In this document: piece after piece, positions 52,366 through 60,530 of the stretch
How positions within the stretch are numbered: the stretch's first letter is position 1
Layout: every line of letters starts with the position of its first letter
Assembly (NCBI RefSeq): GCF_000702665.1
Contig: NZ_JNJA01000011.1
Location: 1-64,000 of the forward strand
Source: Solidesulfovibrio alcoholivorans DSM 5433
GTDB lineage: Bacteria > Desulfobacterota > Desulfovibrionia > Desulfovibrionales > Desulfovibrionaceae
Direction of reading: 5' to 3'
DNA length: 64,000 nucleotides
Program-made: the position numbers and the translations under genes
Notes under the pieces: model-generated
Databases searched by the model: none
The model's input: the letters and a program-made list of their open reading frames with translations, nothing else
Told to the model about the DNA's origin: nothing

Positions 52366-53822
52366 GAGGGGTCCGCCCCGCCCGCGCCCGGCGTCGCGGC
52401 GGCCGGACGCGCGACCACGGAAAAGATCGGCGGCGTGGCCCGCAGCGACCCCAGTCTGGCCAGGGCGTCCCGGGACAGGAAACGCGCCATGAGCCGGAAC
52501 ACGAGGTTGGCCTGGGCGGACTCGGCGTCGGGCACGTTGGGCAGCTCCAGCCGGGTGATCTCCTTGAGGTCGTAGACCACGGGCGCGCCGTCCTCCACGC
52601 GGTTGAAGCGCTTGAGGTTCCAGCGCAGGCGGTAGTCCTCGGGCCGCCACTTCTCGATGCCGGCGGCCACGGCCACCGGCCCGTCGGCCGCCAGGGGCAG
52701 GCAACCGGCCACGAAAACGAGATATTGGATGTTGAGGCACAGCACCGCGGCCATGACCGCCGCGGTCGCGACGCGGCCGGGACGCCAGTGCCATTCCAGG
52801 GCGTTGCGGAAGAAATAGGCGTAGCCCAGGAAGAAAAAGGGCATGAGCACGCGGAAGGCCCCGGGCATGGCCCCCCTGGTCGCCGCCGCGTAGACGAGGA
52901 GAGGCAGCACGGTGACGGCGAACTGGAGCTTGTCGCGCACCCAGAAGAAGCCGATCACGCCCAGGGGCATGAGCACCAGATAATTCTTGAACAGGGGCAG
53001 CGGCCCCGCGCCCATGTCGTAGACGCCGTGTATCCGGTCGGACTTGAAGAAGAGTTCCTGCGTCATGTAGATGTGCGGCAGCACCCCCAGGGCGTCGCGG
53101 GAAAACAGCACGAAAAACGCGCCTTCGATGACGGCCAGGGCGGCCAGGCTCCCGGCCGCGGCGCGGGCATGGGCGCGGAAGTCCAGCCGGCGCGCGTAAA
53201 GCTGGTGCAGCCCCAGGCAGGCCACCCAGACAAGGTTGCCCGGATGGGCGAACACGGACATCATGGCGAAGAAAAACGCCGTGAAGGTGCGTTCCTTGAT
53301 GTAGAAGGCCAGGGCCAGACAGGTGAGCAGGCACTCCAGGGCGTGCGGCTCGTAGATGTAGGCCTCGTGGATGCAGTAGGGGGAAAGGAGCAGCCCGGAT
53401 AGCAGGAAGAACAGCGCCGGGTCCTTTGGATAAAGCACCTTGGACAGCGCCAGCAGCCCGCCGAGCAGAAAAAGAATGCCGCAGGCGAAATGCAGCATGA
53501 CCGGAGCCGGGTCCACGAGCTTGAGCGCGGCGAGGTAAAAGAAAAGCAGCGGGCGCTCGTCGGTGATGGCCGTGCCGAAGCCCGCGGCGAGCCTGTCGTC
53601 CGTCCTGCCGTAGGTGTCGGTCAGGTAGGCGTCGATATCTTTGATGTCGCCGGTGAAAAGCAGGCGTTTGAAGACTTCCGCGCTCACGTCGTACTTGTAG
53701 GCGTTGCCCCCGGGCTGGTACTTGCCCGAGTAGAGGAAGAGCGTGACGCCGTAGAGAACGGCCAGGACGAGGAACGCCGCGCCCCAGCGCCGCCAGGACG
53801 CCGTCTGCGTTTGGGAAGTCAT
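52362..53822 (-). CDS. Polytopic membrane protein, putative GT-C glycosyltransferase
   Basis: A 486-residue protein with about ten membrane segments and a short soluble C-terminus. GKYQPGGNAYKYDVSAE lies in the first external loop, and ITDERPLLFFYLAALKL follows. These resemble loops of lipid-linked-sugar transferases but lack the classic DD pair. It is the first gene of the 34-kb minus-strand run and faces the divergent GT2 gene. A sigma-70-like promoter lies 67 bases upstream. The exact role is unknown. Confidence 0.6.
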   Translation of the reverse strand: MTSQTQTASWRRWGAAFLVLAVLYGVTLFLYSGKYQPGGNAYKYDVSAEVFKRLLFTGDIKDIDAYLTDTYGRTDDRLAAGFGTAITDERPLLFFYLAALKLVDPAPVMLHFACGILFLLGGLLALSKVLYPKDPALFFLLSGLLLSPYCIHEAYIYEPHALECLLTCLALAFYIKERTFTAFFFAMMSVFAHPGNLVWVACLGLHQLYARRLDFRAHARAAAGSLAALAVIEGAFFVLFSRDALGVLPHIYMTQELFFKSDRIHGVYDMGAGPLPLFKNYLVLMPLGVIGFFWVRDKLQFAVTVLPLLVYAAATRGAMPGAFRVLMPFFFLGYAYFFRNALEWHWRPGRVATAAVMAAVLCLNIQYLVFVAGCLPLAADGPVAVAAGIEKWRPEDYRLRWNLKRFNRVEDGAPVVYDLKEITRLELPNVPDAESAQANLVFRLMARFLSRDALARLGSLRATPPIFSVVARPAAATPGAGGADPS

Positions 53823-53888
53823 GAGTATTGTTGCGCCGTTGGGTTTCGCGACAGGACGGTGTGCCGGACGGCAGGCTGCCGCCCGCCG

Positions 53889-53918
53889 GGAATACGGCAG
53901 TTTCCGAAGGCAAGTCAA
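53889..53918 (-). promoter_or_regulatory. Candidate sigma-70 promoter for the minus-strand run
   Basis: On the minus strand, TTGACT (53918-53913) and TATTCC (53894-53889) are 18 bases apart, in the 182-base divergent gap and 67 bases before the ATG at 53822. The -35 matches the one proposed before hldD; the -10 is weak. Confidence 0.38.
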
Positions 53919-54004
53919 GAATGCGGGCCGCACGGGTGGTTGCCCCCGCCCGGCGATGCGGGTAAGACGGCCGGGCGGCGCGGCGTCAACAACAAGGATT
54001 TCCC

Positions 54005-55098
<1,094 letters not shown>

Positions 55099-55102
<4 letters not shown>

Positions 55103-55905
55103 GCGCCGACGCCCTGACCCGCCTGCGCCTGGACGTCGTGGCCATGGCCGAACGCTCCGGGCACGTGGGGCCGGCGCTGTCCTGACTGGATCTCATCTTC
55201 GCCCTCTACGACGGCGTGCTCGCCGTGCGCCCGGACGCGCCGGACGACCCCGGCCGCGACCGCTTCATCCTGTCCAAGGGCCACGGCTGCATGGCGCTCT
55301 ACGCGGTGCTCGCCCACCACGGCTTTTTCCCGCGCGAGACGCTCGCCGCCTACTGCACCGCCGAGGCCTGCCTCGGCGAGCACCCCATGCCCGGCAAGAT
55401 CCCCGGCGTGGAGCTGGCCACGGGCAGCCTGGGGCACGGCCTGGCCTACGCCGCCGGACAGGCCGCCGGGCTCGCCCTTCGCGGCGCGCCGGCCCGGGTC
55501 TTCGCCCTGCTCGGCGACGGCGAATGCGACGAGGGCTCGGTCTGGGAGGCCGCGGCCGCGGCCACGGCGCAAAGCCTTTCCAATCTCACCGCCGTGGTGG
55601 ACGCCAACGGCTGGCAGGCCTGCGGCCGTTGCGGCTGCATCACGCCCGGCTTCGACCTCGCCGCCGCCTTCGCCGGCTTCGGCTGGGAGACGCGGGAGCT
55701 GACCGACCTGTCCCAGCCCGCCCTTATCGCGGCGTTCGGCGCGGCCCCGGCCGGGGACCGCCCCCGGGCGTTCGTCTGCCGCACGGTCAAGGGCGCGGGC
55801 GTCCCCTTCATGGAAGACGACCTGGAATGGCACTACCGCCCCGTGCGCGGCCGCGACCGGGATCGCGCCAGGGCCTGCCTGGGGGAGTGCCCCGGCGATG
55901 CGTGA
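55099..55905 (+). CDS. Transketolase N-terminal subunit with in-frame TGA (selenocysteine candidate or nonsense mutation)
   Basis: If the TGA at 55183-55185 is read through, this is a 268-residue ThDP-binding subunit. The frame is intact on both sides: MSADALTRLRLDVVAMAE and SGHVGPALS before it, LDLIFALYDGVL after it, matching GHxG...LS-x-xDI of split transketolases, where Cys, Ala or Met is usual at the TGA position (codon 29). GDGE...N, the ThDP/metal motif, starts at 139 (GDGECDEGSVWEAAA). A stem-loop lies 25 bases after the TGA. Start and end overlap the neighbours (ATGA and eight bases), so the gene looks maintained. If TGA is a plain stop, translation could restart at GTG 55216, but that product lacks the GHxG part. 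Together with 55898 it would transfer two-carbon units. Confidence 0.75.
55183..55226 (+). promoter_or_regulatory. Possible bacterial SECIS element: TGA codon and downstream stem-loop
   Basis: TGA is at 55183-55185. ACGGCG (55211-55216), loop TGCT, CGCCGT (55221-55226) form a perfect six-pair hairpin. The loop begins 31 bases after the TGA and has G in its second position, consistent with the published loose consensus for bacterial SECIS elements. GC-rich coding DNA makes such hairpins fairly common by chance. Confidence 0.4.
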
Positions 55906-56836
55906 CGCCTTTTTCGACGAGCTGCTGGCGCTATATACCGCCGACCCCCGCGTGGTCTTCCTGACCGGCGATCTGGGCTACAAGCTCTACGATCCCCTGG
56001 CCGCCGCCGACCCGGCGCGCGTGGTCAATTTCGGCATCCGCGAGGCGGCCATGATCGGCTACGCCGCCGGCCTCGCCGAGGCCGGCTTCCTGCCCGTCGC
56101 CTACTCCATCGTGCCGTTTATCACCCTGCGCTGTCTGGAACAGATCAAGCTCGAGCTGTGCTACAACCGCCGCCGCGTGGTCCTGGTCGGCGTCGGCGGC
56201 GGCTACGCCTACGGCCGCAACGGCGTGACCCACCATGGCATCGAGGACCTGGGCCTCATGCGCGCCCTTGGCGGCATGCGCGTCTTCGCCCCCTGCGACC
56301 CATGGGACGTGCGCGGCCTCGTGCGCGCCCTGCCCGCTTTGGACGGCCCGGCCTACGTCCGCCTGGGCCGCAACAAGGAGCCCCGGCTGCGCCCGGAGAC
56401 CGCACCGCCTTCGCCGCACACGCCCTTTTACCGTGCCGGCGACCCCGGCGCGGGCCTGCTCGTCACGGCCGGCTTTCTCCTGGCCGAGCTGCTGGCCGCG
56501 GCCGACGCCCTGGCCGCCCGGGGCGCGGGCAGGCCGGCGGTGCTGCACCTGCCCTGCCTGTCGCCCCTGCCCGAGGCGTACCTCGCGCCGCTCCTCGCCG
56601 CCGCCGGCCCGGTGCTCGTGGCCGAGGAGCACATCCGGCCGGGGGGCCTGGGCGAGGGCCTCGCCCGGCTCATGCTCGAGGCCGGCATCGCCGCGCCGTT
56701 TCGTTCCCTGGCCATCCCGGCCGCGTTTCCCGAGCGCTGCCTGGACCGGGGCGAACTGCTCGCCGCCGCGGGCCTCGATGCCGCCGGCATCGCCGCCGCC
56801 TTCACGGCGCTTGCGGCACGACCGGGACGGCCATGA
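55898..56836 (+). CDS. Transketolase C-terminal subunit
   Basis: A 312-residue protein forming the pyrimidine-binding and C-terminal parts of a split transketolase. VNFGIREAAMIGYAAGLA holds the catalytic Glu; GVTHHGIEDLGLMRAL and RVFAPCDPWDVRGLVRA are family blocks. It pairs with the small subunit, which overlaps it by eight bases. Split transketolases in glycan loci may make unusual sugar skeletons rather than serve central metabolism; that is inferred from context. Confidence 0.9.
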   Translation: MRDAFFDELLALYTADPRVVFLTGDLGYKLYDPLAAADPARVVNFGIREAAMIGYAAGLAEAGFLPVAYSIVPFITLRCLEQIKLELCYNRRRVVLVGVGGGYAYGRNGVTHHGIEDLGLMRALGGMRVFAPCDPWDVRGLVRALPALDGPAYVRLGRNKEPRLRPETAPPSPHTPFYRAGDPGAGLLVTAGFLLAELLAAADALAARGAGRPAVLHLPCLSPLPEAYLAPLLAAAGPVLVAEEHIRPGGLGEGLARLMLEAGIAAPFRSLAIPAAFPERCLDRGELLAAAGLDAAGIAAAFTALAARPGRP

Positions 56837-57567
56837 AAAAAGACGAACGCTTCCCGCCCCCGGCCAACGCGGCGCGCGGCCGCCTGGGCACGCTCGCGCG
56901 CCGCGCCCTTGACCTGCAAGTGCATACCGTGCGCGCGCGCCTCGCGCCCTGGTTGGCGGCGCGCCGGGGGAGCCTGCTCGAGGTCGGCTGCGGGGCCATG
57001 CCCTACCGGCCGCTGGTTCCGGCCGGCTGCCGCTACCAGGGCCTGGACTGGGCCGGAGCCGCAAGCGCCTTCGGCTACGCCGAAAAGGACGTCGCGCTCT
57101 TTGACGGCGAAACCTTCCCCTTTCCAGACGCGTCCTTCGACGCCGTCTTCCACACCGAGGTCCTGGAGCACGTCCCCGACCCGCAGACGTTTCTGGCCGA
57201 GTGCCGCCGGGTGCTCGTCCCGGGCGGGGAACTGTTCCTGACCGTTCCCTTCCAGGCCCGTTTCCACTACATTCCCCACGACTATTGGCGCTTTACGCCC
57301 TCGGGGCTCGCCCGGCTGCTGACCCGGGCGGGGTTTGCCGACGTCGCGGTCGCGCCGCGCGGCACGGACGTGACCGTGGCCGGCTGCAAGGCCGCGGCCG
57401 TGGTCTTCCGTCTGTTGCGCGGCGGCTTCGCGTCCAAGTGCCTGGGCGCGGCCCTGTCGCCCCTGGCCGCGGCCGGGCTGGCGCTCGGGCACCTGTCCCT
57501 GGCCTGCGCCTGGGGCTCGCCCGACGACTGCCTGGGCTACACGGCCACGGCCCGCCGGCCGCGCTGA
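56833..57567 (+). CDS. Class I SAM-dependent methyltransferase
   Basis: A 244-residue methyltransferase. [14 protein letters not shown] is motif [20 protein letters not shown] is the motif II region and [13 protein letters not shown] is motif III. The family includes enzymes that methylate sugars or lipid-linked glycans. The C-terminus has a weakly hydrophobic stretch ([17 protein letters not shown]). It is coupled to the transketolase subunit by ATGA. The target is unknown. Confidence 0.82.
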   Translation: MKKDERFPPPANAARGRLGTLARRALDLQVHTVRARLAPWLAARRGSLLEVGCGAMPYRPLVPAGCRYQGLDWAGAASAFGYAEKDVALFDGETFPFPDASFDAVFHTEVLEHVPDPQTFLAECRRVLVPGGELFLTVPFQARFHYIPHDYWRFTPSGLARLLTRAGFADVAVAPRGTDVTVAGCKAAAVVFRLLRGGFASKCLGAALSPLAAAGLALGHLSLACAWGSPDDCLGYTATARRPR

Positions 57568-57599
57568 GCCCGCCCCCCAATAAAACGCAAGGACGCACC

Positions 57600-59582
57600 A
57601 TGGACCCGGCCGCCGCCACCGCCCTCGACCGCAAGATCGCCCGCCTGCCCGGCCCCCTCCTCGTCATCGGGGCCGGGGGTTTTATTGGCGCGAACCTGCT
57701 GCGCCTGCTCGCCGCCCGCCGCGACGACGTCTGCGGCACCACGCACAACCACGGCTCCTGGCGGCTGGCCGGCATTCCCGCCTCGAAACTCCTTTTCGCC
57801 AACCTCCTCGACCACGACAGCATGGCCGCCGCCGTGGCGCGCGCCGCCCCGGCCGTGGTCTTCGACTGCTCGGCCTATGGCGCGTACAGCTTCGAGCGAA
57901 ACGCCGAACGCATCCACCGCACCAACTACCTCGCCTGCGTGTCCCTGCTCGAACTGCTGGCCGGGCGGCCGGGCACGGTCTACGTCCACGCCGGCTCCTC
58001 CTCGGAATACGGCCTGGACTGCGCCGGCCCAAGCGAGGACGCGCCGCTCGCGCCGGACAGCCACTACGCCGTAAGCAAGGCCGCCGCCGCCCAGGCCATC
58101 GCCTATTTCGGCCGCGCCCGGGGCCTGCCCTGCGTCAATTTGCGCCTCTATTCCGCCTACGGCCCCTACGAGGACAGCTCGCGCCTGATTCCCGTGCTCG
58201 CCGAGCACGCCTTGCGCGGCGCGCTGCCGCCGTTCGTGGCCCCGGAGACCTCGCGCGACTTCCTGTACGTGGAGGACGCGGCCGAGGCCTTCGTGGACGC
58301 GGCCCTGGCGCTTCGCGAGCGCCCGGAAATCGCCGGCGCGTCCTACAACATCGGCACCGGCGTCAAGACCACCATCCGCGACCTCGCGGCGCTTGCGCGC
58401 GAACTCTTTTCCATCGACGCCGAACCCGATTTCGGCTCCATGCCCGGCCGGGGCTGGGACCGCAGCGACTGGTACGCCGACCCCTCCCGCGCGGCGAAGG
58501 ACCTGGGCTGGCGCGCCGCCACCCCCCTGGCCGCGGGACTCACCCGCACCCGCGACTGGTGGCGGGACTTCCTCGCCGGCCACGACTTCGCCGCCCTGAC
58601 CAAGAAGACGCCCGCGCCGTCGGGCAAGAATTCGGTCACGGCCATCATCGCCTGCTACAAGGACGGCCAGGCCATCCCCGTCATGTACGAGCGTCTGGCC
58701 GCGGTCTTCACCAAACTGTCCATCGATTACGAGATCATCTTCGTCAACGACTGCTCGCCCGACGACTCCACGGCGCGCATCCAGGCCATAAGCGAACGCG
58801 ACCCGCGCGTGCTCGGCATCGTGCACGCGCGCAACTTCGGCTCCCAGGCCGCGTTCCGCAGCGGCATGGAGCTCGCCACCAAAGAGGCCTGCGTGCTCCT
58901 CGACGGCGATTTGCAGGACCCGCCGGAACTGATCGAGGCGTTCATCGAGCGCTGGCGCGCCGGCGCGGACGTGGTCTACGGCCGGCGCGTGGCCCGGGAG
59001 ATGCCGGGCCGGCTGGAATTTTTCTACAAGGGCTTCTACGCGCTCTTCGACAGGCTGAGCGAATTTCCCATCCCGCGCGACGCCGGGGACTTCTCCCTGC
59101 TCGACGCCCGCGTGGTGCGCGAGATGCTGCGCTGCCAGGAGCGCGACAGCTTCCTGCGCGGCCTGCGCGCCTACGTCGGCTTCCGCCAGGAAGGCGTGGA
59201 CTACGTGCGCCCGGAACGCATGTTCGGCGTGTCCACCAACAACTGGATCAAGAACATCAACTGGGCGAAAAAGGCGATCTTCTCCTTCAGCCGCGCGCCG
59301 CTGCACCTGCTGACAGCCGTGGGCTTCCTGGCCACCCTCGGCTCCCTCGCCTTCGCCGTGGTTGTGGTCTGCATCAAGCTCGTTTTCCCGGACAGCGCGC
59401 CGCGCGGCATCACCGCGCTGACGCTGCTCCTCATGCTCTTCGGCTCGGTCAACCTGCTCGGGCTCGGGCTTCTCGGCGAATACCTCGGCAAGATCATCGA
59501 GGAAACCAAGCAGCGCCCGCCGTTCGTGCGCGAAAGCCTCGTCCGCAAAGGCGAGGTCGCGCCCTGGAGGCGGGAGTCGTGA
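57600..59582 (+). CDS. Fusion of NAD-dependent sugar epimerase/dehydratase and family 2 glycosyltransferase
   Basis: A 660-residue protein. Residues 1 to about 335 are an extended SDR: G24-A-G-G27-F-I-G30, HAGSSSEYG, and Y156-x3-K160 in HYAVSKAAA. Residues about 342-660 are a DPM1/ArnC-like GT2 with FVNDCSPDDST, LLDGDLQDPPEL and two C-terminal membrane helices, ending in GEYLGKIIEETKQRPPF, typical of undecaprenyl-phosphate sugar transferases. The single chain could make a sugar nucleotide and load it on the carrier lipid. AAGGA is seven bases before the ATG at 57600. The frame is open upstream but overlaps the methyltransferase gene. Confidence 0.88.
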   Translation: MDPAAATALDRKIARLPGPLLVIGAGGFIGANLLRLLAARRDDVCGTTHNHGSWRLAGIPASKLLFANLLDHDSMAAAVARAAPAVVFDCSAYGAYSFERNAERIHRTNYLACVSLLELLAGRPGTVYVHAGSSSEYGLDCAGPSEDAPLAPDSHYAVSKAAAAQAIAYFGRARGLPCVNLRLYSAYGPYEDSSRLIPVLAEHALRGALPPFVAPETSRDFLYVEDAAEAFVDAALALRERPEIAGASYNIGTGVKTTIRDLAALARELFSIDAEPDFGSMPGRGWDRSDWYADPSRAAKDLGWRAATPLAAGLTRTRDWWRDFLAGHDFAALTKKTPAPSGKNSVTAIIACYKDGQAIPVMYERLAAVFTKLSIDYEIIFVNDCSPDDSTARIQAISERDPRVLGIVHARNFGSQAAFRSGMELATKEACVLLDGDLQDPPELIEAFIERWRAGADVVYGRRVAREMPGRLEFFYKGFYALFDRLSEFPIPRDAGDFSLLDARVVREMLRCQERDSFLRGLRAYVGFRQEGVDYVRPERMFGVSTNNWIKNINWAKKAIFSFSRAPLHLLTAVGFLATLGSLAFAVVVVCIKLVFPDSAPRGITALTLLLMLFGSVNLLGLGLLGEYLGKIIEETKQRPPFVRESLVRKGEVAPWRRES

Positions 59583-60502
59583 CCGACGGCCTGCCCCTGG
59601 CCGGCGCGAAACGCCCCTGCCCGGTCTGCGGCGGCGCGCGCCGCGCGCCCTTCCTCGACGCGCACCTGGACCCGGCCCGCTTCACCGCCGCCACCTTCGC
59701 CTCGCGCAAGGAACCGGAATTCATGCGCCTGCCCCTTTCGCGCTGCCCGGACTGCGACACGGTCTACGCCCCGCGCCCGCCCGACCCGGAGTTCCTGGCC
59801 CGGGCCTACGCCGGGGCCGCCTACGATTCCGGCCCCGAGGCCGACCGCGCCGGCGCGACCTACGCCCGGCTCCTGGCCCCTTTCCTGCGCGACCTGCCCG
59901 TGCGCGAGGTCGCCGTGGACGTCGGCGCGGGCAACGGCGCGCTGCTGCCCCATTTGCTGCGGGCGGGCTTTGCCCGCGTCGTCGGCATCGAGCCCTCGCG
60001 CGAGGCCATCGCCGCCGCCGCTCCGGCCGTGCGCCCGTACCTGCGCGAAGGCGTGTTCACGCCCGAGGCGCTCCGCGAACCCGGGGTGGGGCTCGTCACC
60101 GTGTGCATGACCCTCGAACACGTGCCCGATCCCCTGGCGCTGCTGCGCGCCGCGTTCACCGTGCTCGCCCCGGGCGGGCTCGCGGCCGTGGTCGTCCACG
60201 ACTACCGCGCGCCGCTCAACCGCCTGCTCGGCGCGCGCTCGCCCATCATCGACGTGGAGCACCTCCAGCTTTTTTCCGGTGACAGCATCCGCGCGGCGCT
60301 TTCCCGCTGCGGCTTCGCCGTCCTTGCCGCGCGCCGCTTCGCCAATACCTACGGCCTGGGCTACTGGGCGCGGCTTCTGCCCCTGCCCGGCCCCGTCAAG
60401 AAACCGCTCCTGGCCGGCCTCGGGGCCACGGGCCTGGACCGGCTGCCCGTGGGCCTGCCCGTGGGCAACCTCCTGGCCGTGGGCCGCAAGCCCGGGGCCT
60501 GA
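59579..60502 (+). CDS. SAM-dependent methyltransferase with N-terminal zinc-type cysteines
   Basis: A 307-residue protein. CPVCGG near residue 14 and CPDCDTVY near residue 56 form a zinc-ribbon-like N-terminus. VAVDVGAGNGALLPHLL is motif I and TLEHVPDPLALLRAA follows. This layout is that of sugar C-methyltransferases and other members with an N-terminal Cys cluster. It begins with GTG at 59579 in a GTGA overlap with the fusion gene. The substrate is unknown. Confidence 0.82.
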   Translation: MTDGLPLAGAKRPCPVCGGARRAPFLDAHLDPARFTAATFASRKEPEFMRLPLSRCPDCDTVYAPRPPDPEFLARAYAGAAYDSGPEADRAGATYARLLAPFLRDLPVREVAVDVGAGNGALLPHLLRAGFARVVGIEPSREAIAAAAPAVRPYLREGVFTPEALREPGVGLVTVCMTLEHVPDPLALLRAAFTVLAPGGLAAVVVHDYRAPLNRLLGARSPIIDVEHLQLFSGDSIRAALSRCGFAVLAARRFANTYGLGYWARLLPLPGPVKKPLLAGLGATGLDRLPVGLPVGNLLAVGRKPGA

Positions 60503-60530
60503 CGCGCGCAACTTCCTTTCGCGAGGCACC

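Noticed and set aside
55216-55905. Treating the transketolase subunit as a normal 229-codon gene starting at GTG 55216
   Set aside because: The 5' part before the TGA encodes the conserved GHxG region, overlaps the previous stop by ATGA and clearly belongs to the same gene; the GTG also lies within the stem-loop.
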